This document shows positions 29,840 to 42,355 of a stretch of 64,000 nucleotides of DNA, one piece after another. The stretch is from positions 247,358,002-247,422,001 of the forward strand of contig NC_081409.1 of NCBI RefSeq assembly GCF_030272615.1, written 5' to 3'. A model generated the notes under the pieces. The model saw nothing but the letters and a program-made list of their open reading frames with translations. It was not told where the DNA came from and did not search any database. Origin of the DNA: Cryptomeria japonica (taxonomy: Eukaryota; Streptophyta; Pinopsida; Cupressales; Cupressaceae). The position numbers and the translations under genes are program-made. Positions within the stretch are counted from its first letter, which is position 1. Every line of letters begins with the position of its first letter.

Positions 29840-32289
29840 GACTAGCGTTGCACTCATCTTTGTCTATTTTGGTGAGCTGGTGGTCATAGGAGAGGCTACT
29901 GTAGGGTTTATAGGTGTAATAAATGTAGATCTGTCATCGTCTTTATTGTCAGTCAACGATCTGTCCCCAAACAGAGATTTTGACTGACCCCAAGTTGCTA
30001 TGGTTTCATTTGGAGTGTAGTTAATATTAGTGCATAGACAGACACTTGCATATTTGGTCTGGAATTTATTTATATAGTATTTCTCATGAAAGTTGGTGAA
30101 AGCAAAAACTATGTCGTGGGTTCTAGGATGCTTGGTTTTGTCATTAATTTTCTTTCATTGTTAAGCTAACTAAGATGCTTTTATTGGGTATTAATTTGGC
30201 GTTATTCTTTCTTAGCTTCTTGAATGTCATTGTTTTTGGTTGCAGGGGTTCCCCTTTATCATTCAAAGAGATCATTTGTTCTGACCAACCCTCCTCTTTT
30301 AGGTGAGATGTAGCAAATGAATTCAGTTTAGAATAATATTCAGAACATCGTATTAATTTTTCTTTTTACTGGTTGTCAGGAAATGAGTGCAAATATATCA
30401 ATTATCAAATGATTTGCTTTAAATTTGAGAACATGTTCTGATTTAAAAGTTCATGGGTATTTGGATTTCCTCGTTCCTCTTGAACGTGTAGACTCAAAGA
30501 AATTGACAGCCTAAGCAGAATATAGAATTTATTTTAGTTGTGAATGGATACTTTTTTTTGTTGTTTTTTTATAACGGCAGATTGTAATATGACTTTTTAA
30601 AGGGCTTTTTATTTTCATAATCAGATAAGATTATTTATTAAGACATAGCATGTGGATTTAAATCTGATGGAAGAACTCCCTTCAAAAATTCCAGCTTGAA
30701 TTTGTAATAAACAAATTCATATAGAATTTTGGAGAAATGGTATTTTGTAGCAGTTTTTACAATCCTTCAGCGACTTTTTCAGATTTTATGGAGATAAAAA
30801 TCATGCTTGTGTTTTGATTTGATTCACTTCATATGAACTTTATTCTTGTATATTTGTTGGAATATGAAAACATTAAATCTTCATCCTTTATTTTGATAGC
30901 ATATAGGGTTGGAAACATGGAGTATTCGCTTTTGCGATTAATGATTATGATGGGAGGCATTCCTATACAGTCTCAGTGCATTGATAAAAGAAAAAAAATG
31001 TTTAGCAGTTACAATCGCATTGACGTATTAATTTTTTATGAGTATGGAATTTGAAAGGTCAGTCATTTCATATATGTGATAGCTATGTATGTGTTTTTCT
31101 ACTATGTTTTCTTTACAAATTCCATGATTGCTTGCAGATTGGAGAAATTGAGAGAGTAAATTGTTGAATTAGATGTTTTGAAGTTTTATTTCTACAACCT
31201 ATTTATCGATTTAGGGAAAGCGAAAGACTTCTTTGTTATACTATGAACTTTTTGGAGATAAATGAGTTTATGCCTAATCTCTGATGAGTTTATGAGTTTA
31301 TGTTCGTCATCTTCTTGTTGTTTCGAAGCCTCTTCCTCCATTATATGTCCTCAGTCATTTTGAAAATATTGCATTTCCATGCTAATGTCTTCACAATTTC
31401 AATGAGTGATTAAATATTTATATTAGTATGATCCAAGTTCCATTTTCCAAAATATCAAGCAAATATAAATTAATCGTGGCTAAAAAGCTTTAAGCTCAAA
31501 TTTTCACAATTTTCTCAAGAATCAGGGTTATGTTCGAGGAGATAAAAATTAGTTGTGCTTCTTTTGAAGTTTGATAATTTGTATAAGTTTTTTTTATTCA
31601 AGTTAGTTATGATTCATAAGGTTATGTTATTCACGTGAGAAGAATATTTTATGCATTCTCTATATTCTTTGAGAATACAAATGTTTGATATAACTCACGA
31701 ACAAATAAATAGAAGTGAAATACAATGGCTATTGATCCATCATTTCAACCAAAAAATAAGGTGGTTAAAAAGGCTTGGAATACTGAATAGAAGCAATATT
31801 TTTATGAAAAAAAAAGAAGAAAAATCTTAATTTTCAATTTGGAAAGATAAAAAAGAATTCACATGTTTCTAAATTTCAATCATAAAAATATAATTTTTCT
31901 ATATTCAAAAAATCAAAGTTATGTGCATGCACAAATATTTTAAAAATACTATATAATATTTAAGATATAAAAATATTTATTATTAAAAGTTTCTTATTTA
32001 TCATAGAGATGTGATTTTACTATTTTAGTTGAGTTAAAAATATTTCAAAAATAACATTTGATGATTGATTTAGAAATCTCAAAAGTAATTTATCAAAAAT
32101 TTAAAAGGTTAAAAGAAAATAGTTTTAATTAAAAAAAAAGCTTTAAGCTATTTAAAAATGTCTTAATTTTATTAGAACAAAGTTTAAAGTTATTCATTTT
32201 ATAGAATTATTGAATAAATGTACATAATAATAAAGATTTTATTAATATTTCATAAAAAATAGATAATAAGTTTTATGAATGCATAATCC
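29840..32289. other. AT-rich intergenic, no gene recognised
   Basis: The first few hundred bases probably include the 3' UTR of the GASA gene. One exon-like segment (about 30246-30302, AG before and GTGAGA after, open in one frame) is isolated. From about 31400 onward the sequence is very AT-rich with no coding sign. Confidence 0.4.
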
Positions 32290-32936
32290 TAAAAAATTAA
32301 CCCTAATTGTAGCATAATCTTAACCCTAAACTTAATCTTATCCTAATTTAACCATAAGCCTAAAGTAATTGAATCATAATCATAATTGTAACCCTAATTG
32401 AAATTTAATACTAATCATAACTATGATCAACCACTTATCATAATCAAACCCTGACCTTGCCAATATTCTTAATCTAGACTCAATTCCCTGACCATAACCT
32501 AACCTTAAACTAACCTAGGTAATCCTAATAATGATGTAAACCCTAACTATTATCCTGATCCTAATCTTAAACCCTATCCTAAACCATCACCCTAACCCTA
32601 ACCATAGTCCTAGGTCCTAACTCTATTCATAATCCCAACAATAACACTAATAATAGTGTCCACTAACCCTAATCCTAACCCTAACCATGATGTAAACATT
32701 ACCATTAATCCTAACACTAACACTTAACCCCAACCATGATGTAAAACATAACCCTAGAGCTATAATACTAATGTTAACCCTAACCCTAACCCAAGCAATG
32801 ATGTAAACCATAACCTTTACCATAGTCCTAAGCACAACTCTAAACCATTACCTTAATCATAACCTTAACCCTAACCCTTACCCTAACACTAACCCTAACC
32901 TAAACTAATCATAACCCTAAACCCTAACTCTAAAAA

Positions 32937-33051
32937 TAGGGAATGGCTCTACTGCCCTTAAGATGCACCAATCATATATTATAATGTATTAATAATATAT
33001 AAAGGGTATTGATATCTTGATGCATCCTAAGGGTTGGATAGTTATTTCCCT
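32937..33051. mobile_element. MITE-like insert in telomere-like array, copy 1
   Basis: A non-telomeric stretch starting AGGGAATGGCTCTAC and ending GTTATTTCCCT. Its ends form an imperfect inverted repeat (a CCCTTAAGATGCA phrase on the left against TGCATCCTAAGGG on the right) around an AT-rich centre. Confidence 0.5.
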
Positions 33052-35314
33052 AAAAGTAACCCTAAACCTAACCATGATGTACACCCTAAGCCTATCCATA
33101 ATTCTAAACAAGATATAAACCCTAATCCTAACCATGATGTAAATCCTCATCATAACCACAACAATAATTATAACCCTAAACCTAACAATAACCCAAACCC
33201 TAAACCCTAACCCAAGCAATAAACCTAACGCTAACCATGATGTAAATCCTAAACCTAACAATAACCATGATATAAACAAAAACACTAATCCTAACAATGA
33301 CCCTTAACCCTAAACCTAACCATGAAGTAAACCTTAACCCCAACTATAATCCTAACCATAAATGTAACCCCAAGCCTAACCATAAACCTAACCCTAACTG
33401 CAACCCCAACCATGATGTAAACCATAACCCTAGCCATAATCCTTACCATAACTCTAAATATTAACCCTAATCTAACTATAAAAATAAACCCTAACCCTAA
33501 TAATAATCCTTATCCCCAACTCTAAACCTAATCCTAACCATAACCCTAACCCTAACCCTAACCCTAACCCTAGCCATCATCCTAACTATGACCCTAACCC
33601 CAACCATGATATAAACAATAAACCTAACCATAACACAAACCATCACCCTAATCATAATCCTTACCCTACCCCTAATCATAACACTAACCTAAAAATAATC
33701 CTAAACCCTAAACCTAACAATAATCCTACCCTAAACTTAACCCTAACCTGAATTGAACCTTAATCCTAAATTATTCCTAACCTTAATCTAGCCCAAACCC
33801 TAATCATAATTGAACTTTAATACTAATTTAACCCTAACTTTAATGTAATTAAACCATAACCCTAATTCTAACCCTAACTTTGATGTAACCCTAAACACAA
33901 TTGTAACCCTGACATTATACCCTAGCCATAAAATTAACCTTACAACTAAACCCTAACCCTAACCATAATCCTAAACCAAAGACAAACCCTAACCTTGATG
34001 GTAACCCTAACCATTATCATAAGCCTAACCTTAAACCCTAACCCTAACCATGATGTAAACCTTAACCTTGACCATAATGCTAACCTTAAATTTAATCTAA
34101 AACACAACCATAAACCAAATCCTAATCCTAACCATATCCCCAATTATAATTCTAATACTAACTGTAACTATGATTGTGCTTACCCTAACCCTACCTTTGA
34201 TGTAAATCTTAAACATAATTGTAACCATGACACTAAACCCTAACCATGACCATAAATTTAACTCTAATATTAGACCATAATCGTTACCCTAACCTTAACC
34301 ATGATATAAACCCTAGGCTAACTAATTAAGCTAACTATCACCCAGACCCTAAACCCTAACCCAAACAATAAACCTAACCCTAACCATGATGTAAATCCTA
34401 ACCCTAACAATAACCATTATATAAACACTAACATTAATCCTAACACTAACCCTTAACCTTTACCCTAACCATGATGTAAACCTTAACCCTAGCCATAATC
34501 CTAACCATAAATGTAACCCTAAGGCTAACCATAAGCCTAATCTTAACTCCAACCCCAACCATGATGCAAACCATAACCCTAACCATAATTATTACCATAA
34601 CTCTAAACCTTAACCCTAACCTAACCATTATCATAAACCTTCACCCTAATAATCATTAGCCCTGACCCTAAACCTAATCCTAACCATAACCATAACTCGA
34701 AACCTATCCCTAATCCTAAGAGTAAATCCTATCCCTAGCCTTAAACCCTAACCCTAACCTTAATCTTCAACCCTAACCTTAATCTTCAACCCTAACCCCA
34801 ACCATAATCATCACCCTAACCCTAATGATGATGTAAATCCTAACCTTAAACAAAGATGTTGATCATGACCCCAAACCTAAGCCTAACCCTAACTATGATG
34901 TAAACCCTCACCCTAGCCATAATCCTAACTATGACCCTAACCCCAACCATTATCTAAACAATAAACTTACTAGAACCCCAAACCATAACCTTAATCATAA
35001 TCCTTATCCTAACCCTAATCATTGTGCTAACTTAACCATAATCCTAAACCCTAACCTTAACAATAATCTTACCCTAAACTTAACCCTAACCCAAACTGAA
35101 CCTTAATCCTAATATATTCCTAACCTTAATCTAGCCCAAACCCTAATCCTAATTGAACTTTAATAGTAATTTAACCCTAACTTTAATGTAATTGAGCCAT
35201 GATGTAAAACATAACCTTTACCATAGTCCTAACCACAACTCTAAACCATTACCCTTATCATAACCCTAACCCTAACCTAACCTAATCATAACCCTAAACC
35301 CTAACCCTAAAAAT

Positions 35315-35427
35315 GGGGAATGGCTCTACAACCCTTAGGATGCACCAATCATCTATTATAATATAATAATATATGAAGGGTATTAATATCTTGTTGCATC
35401 CAAAGGGAGCTGGATAGTTGTTTGCCT
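35315..35427. mobile_element. MITE-like insert in telomere-like array, copy 2
   Basis: Same sequence as 32937-33051 with scattered changes, and with the same flanking telomere-like words on both sides. It was therefore copied with its surroundings and did not insert independently. Offset 2377 bp. Confidence 0.55.
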
Positions 35428-36265
35428 AAAAATAACTTTAAACCTAACCCTAACCATGGTCTACACCCTAACCCTATCAATAATTCCAACCATGATGTAA
35501 ACCCTAATCCTAACCATGATTTAAATCCTAACCCTAACCCTAACCCTAACCATAATTATAATCCTAAACCTAACTATAACCCAAACCGTAAACCCTAACC
35601 CAAGCAATAACCCTAATGCTAACCATGATGCAAATCTTAACCCTAGCCATAACCATGATATAGCCACTAATATTAATCTTAACACTAACCCTTAATCCTA
35701 ACCCTAACCATGATGTAAACCCTAACCCTAGCCATAATCCTAACCATAACTATAACCCTAACTTCAACACCAACCATGATGTAAACCATAACCCTAACCA
35801 TAACTCTAGACCTTAACCCTAACCTAACCATAACCATAAACCCCAACCCTAACAATAATCCTTAGCCCTAAACCTAACCATGATAAAAACCCTAAACTAT
35901 GCTAGCCCTAAACCTAACCATGCTAACCCTAACCATGATATAAACCCTAACCATTATCATAACCCCAATCCAAACCATGATGTAAACCTTATCCTCGACC
36001 ATAACACTAACTTTAACCCTAACGCTACCATAACCATAATACATGCCATTAAACAAAGTTTAATATATCTTAGATTTTAGTATTTGGTTTGATCTTGCAA
36101 CACACATATATATTAATAAAAATAGTCTAAATAGATATATAAAATTGTAATGATAAAATAATATAATAATATAATAATACTATAATATAATTTGTTTTAA
36201 TAAAAAGATACTATATAATTATATATTAATTTATTTTATGTTTTCCATGTTGCGCCGCGCAACTG

Positions 36266-36448
36266 CCACTAGCATATATGTCTTAAATTTTAATTTAATC
36301 TATATAACATACGCTGAGAGATATCCTTCTCAAGGCACCTATTTCAATTTAGGGTTCAAAATTGATTAAAAATAGGCACCTCGAGAAGGATATCTCTCGG
36401 CGTATGTTATATAGATTAAATTAAAATTTAAGACATATATGCTAGTGG
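36266..36448. mobile_element. 183-bp foldback (long hairpin), MITE-like
   Basis: The two arms, 36266 to about 36345 and about 36368-36448, are inverted copies differing at about four or five positions. They begin CCACTAGCATATATG and end CATATATGCTAGTGG, with a loop of roughly 20-25 bases. No clear target duplication is seen. It could be a foldback transposon or, if transcribed, a long RNA hairpin. Confidence 0.85.
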
Positions 36449-36779
36449 TATTTACAATATTAAGTGTTCTCTATATGAAATCATTTTACATTTACTCTCA
36501 TAATAGACTTATTCTTTCAAAATATTGTCATTTTTATTTTCACCAGTTTATGAAAAACAACTAAGAGTTCCCTATGGAGGTGAAATATCAATATTTGTTT
36601 TGTTTTTGTGTCTTTCTTATGGAAATTGAAATGGTGGTAAAATGTTGAACTATCTAAATATGTTTAGATTCGTTAACCCACTACCAATCACATTCTTATT
36701 CATGGTATATAATTTAGGCTTATTAGACTGATTATGATTAAAATAGATTTTTATAACTTTTATATCAAGAAGAGGTTTC

Positions 36780-37335
36780 TTGATTTAAACTCATTTTTTG
36801 ATAATTTTATCAAATGAAGTTACACATTGCACTTGCAAGTGAAGGGCCATAAATTTGTTTAAATTAGTGAAAAAGATATTAACTAATTGTTTCTTAGGAA
36901 CAAAGAGAAGTTTTGAACCACTCCGATCCTTGTCCTCGTAAGCTTCATGGCAATATCCTAAGTAGGTATTTATCATCAAAAGAAACTTCCTAACATGTTA
37001 TAAATAATTCTTTAGTATGTTCTCTAGAACCTATCTTCATTTTATACTTGTCAAATTTTAGGATTTCAAAGTGGAGATGAAAACGGGTTTGTCATATAGA
37101 CTAATCAAAAGGGTTGGGACATAACTCCTCAAACGTATACTTCTTACTTTGGCTTTGGTTTTGGGATCTTTTTTGTAGTTCTTGTATTTTTATTTCATGT
37201 CTTATCATTCTTGAAAAAAAAGATAGGTTTGGGCATGATTTGGAATTGTTTTCATATTTTTTTAATTTAATTTGGATAGCTAATCCATCTGTGTCATGTT
37301 TTCTAGTTCTCACCTCAAATATGAATTTCACTATT
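36780..37335 (-). pseudogene. Ty3/gypsy gag remnant
   Basis: Across broken frames the minus strand reads Lys-Tyr-Thr-Phe-Glu-Glu-Leu-Cys-Pro-Asn-Pro-Phe-Asp, then Phe-Asp-Lys-Tyr-Lys with Arg-Glu-His, then Tyr-Leu-Leu-Arg-Ile-Leu-Pro and Ser-Glu-Trp-Phe. This matches the order of conserved motifs in the retrotransposon gag of plant gypsy elements (Asp-Lys-Tyr ... Asp-Pro-x-x-His ... Phe-Pro-x-Ser-Leu ... Glu-Trp-Phe). Several stops and frameshifts are present. No LTRs or pol were found around it. Confidence 0.6.
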
Positions 37336-37664
37336 TACATTGGATTTACAGAAATCCTTCTTCAACTCAAGGCTGGGTTATTTTTCAAAATTTAAAATGA
37401 GTTTTCTCAAAACATGTGTAGAGATTGTTCTCACCATCTAGAAGTCTTCATGAAAGAAAAATAATGATACATGACCATGCTTTATGTAACAATTGGATAT
37501 AAAATACCACATTATCTCATTCATTGTAGATGCCTGCTACTTATATTTTTTTATGTACCAAGTGCTATAGTTAGTTGCAATTGAATGTATAGAATACAAC
37601 AATCACAACCCCATTATAGATGCCATAGTTTGGAAATCTATGCTATGGGAAATTTTAGTTCTAA
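37336..37664. other. AT-rich, nothing recognised
   Basis: No coding sign on either strand beyond shadow frames. Confidence 0.4.
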
Positions 37665-38067
37665 TCAATAATTAACTATCAAGAGAATTGTTCTAGCAAT
37701 GAGTTCTTGAATAAAACCATCAATACTCTTATCAGAAGATCCACCTTTCATCATTGTTTTCTTTGCTAATGTCTTCCATTGCAAAACATTCTTCTTCAAC
37801 TCCAACTCTTCATCACTTTTCATAAATTTATTAATAGATTTTTCAACCTCATCCCTCCCAACTAGCCCATCGCCTATTTTATTCAAAATTTGTATTCCAG
37901 TCTTCCACCCCACTTCAACATACTTAGAATTAGTTGTTTGATCACTCCACTGCTCAGAAATAGTTAGGACTAGTAACCCTGAGATGAGGCTCTCTAATGT
38001 AAATATCCATCCACAGTGTGTGACAAATGCGTGTGTGTGAAATTTGGGGAACCTGCAAGGGCACAAA
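37665..38067 (-). pseudogene. UDP-glycosyltransferase C-terminal fragment (copy B)
   Basis: The 133-codon frame carries the C-terminal part of the PSPG sugar-nucleotide box: Phe-Val-Thr-His-Cys-Gly-Trp, then Thr-Leu-Glu-Ser and Gln-Trp-Ser-Asp-Gln. The usual Asn-Ser after His-Cys-Gly-Trp is Ile-Phe. The rest aligns with the tail of the copy at 50215-51601 (Gly-Leu-Val-Gly-Arg ... Leu-Gln-Trp-Lys-Thr-Leu-Ala ... Gly-Gly-Ser-Ser). The start of the PSPG box (Cys-Pro, then a Gln-Ile-Ser-His-like stretch) is frame-shifted. No N-terminal half precedes it. Confidence 0.85.
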
Positions 38068-39143
38068 CACTTCAGTAAACCATTATTTGCATGGGTTATT
38101 TAATCAAAAACAACAAAATAAAATCCATTGCAAGTTGGCTTATTGCCTCCTAGAAAGTGCGAGTATGGATTTCTCTCAGATTGCTAAGCTATACAGTGAC
38201 TAGACTACCCTCAAAAAAAGGATTTTTAAATGCATGCAACTAGGTGAATGCAAGATTAATAATTAAATGCAAGATTAATTGATTAAGAGAAATGAGATTA
38301 TCAAGATAAATTATCAAAACTCTAAATGAAGCTAAGCTAGATTATATGCAAGAAATTGAATCTAGATGAGAGAAATGAATCTAAGATAATGAACTAGAAG
38401 TCTAAATGATTCTAAGATTAAATGAAAGCTAAATGAAAACTAACTTGATTGATGAATTAAATATGCAAATCTTCTTCAAATTTCCACGATAAACTGCAAC
38501 ACAATATTAGCATAATAACGATGTAAAATTCTTAGATGCTGATTGAAGAATGAGAGCCTAAATTTATAGGAAAATCAAGAGGGAGACCAAAGGTCATGAT
38601 TGATCTTAAATGAATGGTCGAGATCGATTCAAAGGAAGCACAATCTAGGTGAAATGATTTGATTGGACAATTTAATTTCATTTTGAAGAGATAAGATTGA
38701 GTTCAAATTAGCAACTCAGATTCTTTCCATTTTTCTTGAGTTCAGTCGATTTGTTTCCTTTTTTGAATTTTTGTGCTCATAATTTCCAATTTATTTTTCA
38801 AATTAATTCCTCTTTCTTGATTTTTTTCCATTTTTTGAAGATTAATGACAATTTTTATTTATTTATTAAATATGCAAAAGATATTTAAATAAATAAATAA
38901 GATATTTGATTTTAAAAAGATTTTCTATTTTGAATTTTGAATTTGATCAATTAATTAAATGAGAATTTAATTAATTGTAATTGTCATGTTGCATTTTTAT
39001 ACCTTAGGAATTAATTAATCAGGCTCTCATGATTGATTTAAATTGATTATTTGATTGAGGACCTTGATGAATTTTATTGAATTTAAGCACATTAGTCAAG
39101 ATTAGAGGCCCATGGTTTTAAATGACCATTTTAGGGTATTACA
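38068..39143 (-). mobile_element. Probable LTR-derived insert between two UGT fragments
   Basis: On the minus strand the sequence begins TGTAATACCCTAAAATGG exactly where UGT copy A breaks off, a start common in plant LTRs. The insert is AT-rich with no coding frame. The other edge and a target duplication could not be fixed, so a solo LTR is an inference. Confidence 0.4.
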
Positions 39144-41230
39144 AAATGTACCCACAGAAGGAAGATTAATAACTACCATCTATGGATATGATGACACAAC
39201 TAGCTCTTGATCTATAGTTTTCTCAAGGAAATCTTCGAGAAAATAATCTAGATTATCATTTTCTTATTTGTTATGATTAGGATGAATCACTTGATAGTTC
39301 TGATACTTAATATAAGTACAAATCCAATAGCCAACAAGATAAGAGGGGGGGGGGGTGAATCATACAAACTTAATCATCCATAAAAACATCAGATTCAACC
39401 TTGGTAACATATATATCAGTAATATAACCAAAACTATTAAACATGCAAACTCAAAAGCATATAAACATCATAGACCTCATAACACTAGATTTAACGTGGA
39501 AACCCAAATAGGGAAAAACCACTATGGGATTTCGGACCCACTAAGAAATATACTCTTCTAGAGTATGCTCGATTAAAAGAAAATCTTGTTAAAGATTACA
39601 AACACATTGCTAGATGTGACTCGGTTAAGGGATTTCCCTCAGATCTGTTAGGATCTTCACTTTTTTAGAAGTGACCTTGTTAAAGGATTTCAAAAACTCA
39701 ATTAGAATGTCACCTTGCTAGAGGGTTTTACAAATAAGACTGTTAAGTCCACTCAGTTAAGAGATTTTCTGTCACTTTCACAAAATAATAGTAATAAAAT
39801 CTATCTGCAACTTCACATCTAAATTGCTAAAGCATATTCCTATTTGTTCAATACAATCTAGACATAGAACTAATCTTGTCTATTTGTTGGGCTTCTATAC
39901 TCTATTATTTTAATAGGTCTTCAAGCTTCTGTGCTCGGTAATTACTATGTAGCATCCCTGTGCATACACTTGCCCACATACATTGTTTATCAACAGTTTC
40001 CTATTTATAAACAATTTAGGTAACTGCTTAATCTCCTTGATCACACTTCCCATGATCAATCATAGCCATCAGATCTTCGATCTTGTCCAGGTTCAATGTA
40101 TCTTTTGATCTGAAAATATTTTACCCCACCTTGGAACTTGCATAATGGTCTTGGAACTTGTGCCAGGGTATTGCAGTTCAATTTGAGCTGTAGATCTTTA
40201 TGCCAACTTTCCATTGCCTTAGATTCGTTAACAAACCTCATCCATGGCTCACCAATCATTGATCAGTTCCAGCTCATCAGCTTCCTTCATTAAATAACGC
40301 ATGTAAACATTTAATACATTCTGTTATAGCTCGGTTACAACTCGGTAACAACTCGGTTAATACTAAACTTCACTCGGTAGACATTCCGCCTTCATTAACC
40401 GATAGCGATAACCTTAGGGTTTACCGACTAGGTTCCTTAGGGTTGACTGACTAGGTTCTTTGCTTGATAACATAGTATAGTATTAACCTTTACATTTTAC
40501 AACATATTTATGGTGTTAAAACAATCTAAAACATCATGATCTCATCATTGTCTGACTCGGTACTAGTTGCCCATTGAATACCTTATTCATCCCCTTATTC
40601 ATCATATTCTTTCCTGTGTCTTTTACCGACATCTTTATAATCTTCAAATCATACTTCTCAAGATATTGCAACATCATACTAAATTAGAAAATCAATTTCT
40701 TGACATCAATGACAAAATAATAATATCAAGATAGTAAAACATCCTTAATCAGTTATATCCATAATCATCAACAACCTTCTCAATATCCTTATGAAATGCC
40801 AAGAATCTTTCATTGTCTGTTATAATGCAATATTGCCAACATCACCCACAAAAAGGAATGTTGATTCGCCTTAAACCCAAGGGCTATTTCTATGATCTGC
40901 TCTTTTGAAAGAAAAACTAAACTACCAAAGGAAACATATACAACAGTTGAGGCTTACTTTGTATTGAGCTAGTCTATATAGTTTTCTGCTTTCCAAATAT
41001 GTATGTCAACGTCTTGGTCATGACGATTGTTTCCATCTAGAAAAGCCAAGGGATGAAGAGGGCCTAATGCTCTTATTTGAATGAGTGAATACATGGATTG
41101 TATCTCTACCATTTCAAGTTCATTGAATGAGATTCCCAGTATCCACATGGCCTAGGAAATGGTACTAAATTGGTTCATCACCAGTCGCAATAATGCCTCA
41201 TATTATGTTGTATCTAAATGCCTAATTATG
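39144..41230 (-). pseudogene. UDP-glycosyltransferase pseudogene (copy A), split by a solo LTR
   Basis: From about 41230 down to 40842, and again from 39291 to 39144, the minus strand encodes the middle of a UGT: Asn-Glu-Leu-Glu-Met-Val-Glu, Leu-Gly-Pro-Leu, Val-Tyr-Val-Ser-Phe-Gly-Ser-Leu, Phe-Leu-Trp-Val, then Phe-Leu-Glu-Asp-Phe-Leu-Glu and the approach to the PSPG box (Pro-Ser-Val-Gly-Thr-Phe). It is closest to the copy at 50215-51601. Stops stand in place of Gln (before Ala-Met-Trp-Ile), Trp (before Leu-Asn-Thr-Lys) and Gln in the PSPG box. The LTR at 39292-40841 separates the two halves. Copy A and copy B overlap by about a dozen residues, so B is not simply the rest of A. Confidence 0.82.
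39292..40841 (-). mobile_element. Solo LTR of a copia-type element
   Basis: On the minus strand it begins TGTTGGCAATATT and ends GAACTATCA, the same ends as the copia LTR at 3260-4790. It shares with that LTR the G run before TGAATCA, the GTGGAAACCCAA phrase and the GTTAAGGGATTT motif series. Flanks are TCACT (39287-39291) and TCACC (40842-40846), a target duplication with one change. No internal region remains, as expected after recombination between LTRs. Confidence 0.82.
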
Positions 41231-42350
41231 TTCTTAGAGCTACCTTGAGCACATTGAGAGGCATCATTCCTTCTCCTATCTTATTATGGATTCTTTCATG
41301 GCTTATCATGTAATTAGCTACACTTTATGAAAAAATTGTCTTCCCACATCACTTAATTTCACATGTTGGTCATTTTCACCTCAACATTTAACCATACCAC
41401 GAGCAACATTATATCTTGATATGTAACTATACTCTATAAACTTTCATGTCTATCCTACAATGTGTCTTACTTTCTTGTTATAGGATGTCTCATAAAGCTC
41501 ATTCTTTACATAATTTATATTCTAGTTTCTTATTTTGTGTGCTTTTCCTCTATCTTCTAATTTTTTAGATCAAATGGATGCAATCAATTGAATTGGCATA
41601 TCCTATGAAATATACTCTTTTATTAGTCTTGCAAATAGTTTTATGCACCAATATAGATTTTATGGATCATGATTGTATGGAATAGTAGTGCCTAATATGT
41701 CATATCCTATCACATGATATGGAAATATTTAAAATGTAAATCATTTTTTGTATTGGTGGAAAATTCTAAGCATACTCCCACTTGTTCATTTTTCACTTTT
41801 TTACTAAAATCAAGTTTGAGAATGGTTGTTATTCCACTTGTGAAAAAAAAGCTACCATTTGTACATTTTTTTCTTTGTTTTGTAGATTCTCATGGAGCAC
41901 ACATGTTGAAGGATATAAGAACACACACATAAATAGTTGGATCCACAACTTCAAATAGACCTTGATACCTCTATCATGTCTAATTATTTACTTTTTATTC
42001 AAGCTTTTGCTCTCTCATTTATTGTGAGATACATGTTTGTTTAGGTCAATTACCATTCAGTTTTGGGCCAATTTTGAGAGGATATATTCATAAAATTGTA
42101 TGATTATATGTCATGTTCTTTTTTCTTTTCTTTTTTATATATGTTTGGTTCCTTCTTTGATCTTCATCCACCATCATTTATTCTCACCTACATACATTTT
42201 GATACACATGAAATCATCTCTACTATAATTTAATTTTCTCCCAAAAAATTTCATGATTTATTAGCCTCAATATGCACTTAGACATTCTTGATTTTGATAC
42301 TTGTCTTTCCTTATTTTGATTCATTTCTACTACATATTGGATTGATCCCT
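41231..42350. other. AT-rich, probably decayed UGT 5' part and spacer
   Basis: Weak UGT-like reading may continue to about 41290 on the minus strand; beyond that nothing is recognised. The small plus-strand frame at 41714-41932 has no supporting motif. Confidence 0.4.
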
Positions 42351-42355
42351 TATGG
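42351..42355. repeat. Target-site duplication TATGG, left copy
   Basis: TATGG precedes the LTR at 42356 and recurs at 49104-49108 directly after the other LTR. Confidence 0.85.

Larger units (their letters stand above)
32290..36045. repeat. Interstitial telomere-like repeat, diverged, with higher-order structure
   Basis: About 3.7 kb made mainly of CCCTAA and CCCTAAA words and their one- or two-base variants, broken at intervals by AACCATGATGTAAA words. The C-rich strand is the plus strand throughout. A landmark (AACCCTAACCCAAGCAATAA and near variants) recurs at about 33205, 34348 and 35597, giving spacings near 1.1-1.25 kb, so larger blocks have been duplicated. Long telomere-like interstitial arrays are known from conifers. 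Small open frames here are artefacts of the repeat. Confidence 0.92.

Noticed and set aside
32647-36080. Several 60-100 codon frames in the telomere-like array
   Set aside because: They translate the repeated CCCTAA word (Val-Arg-Val-Met or Asn-Pro-Asn patterns) and have no independent support.
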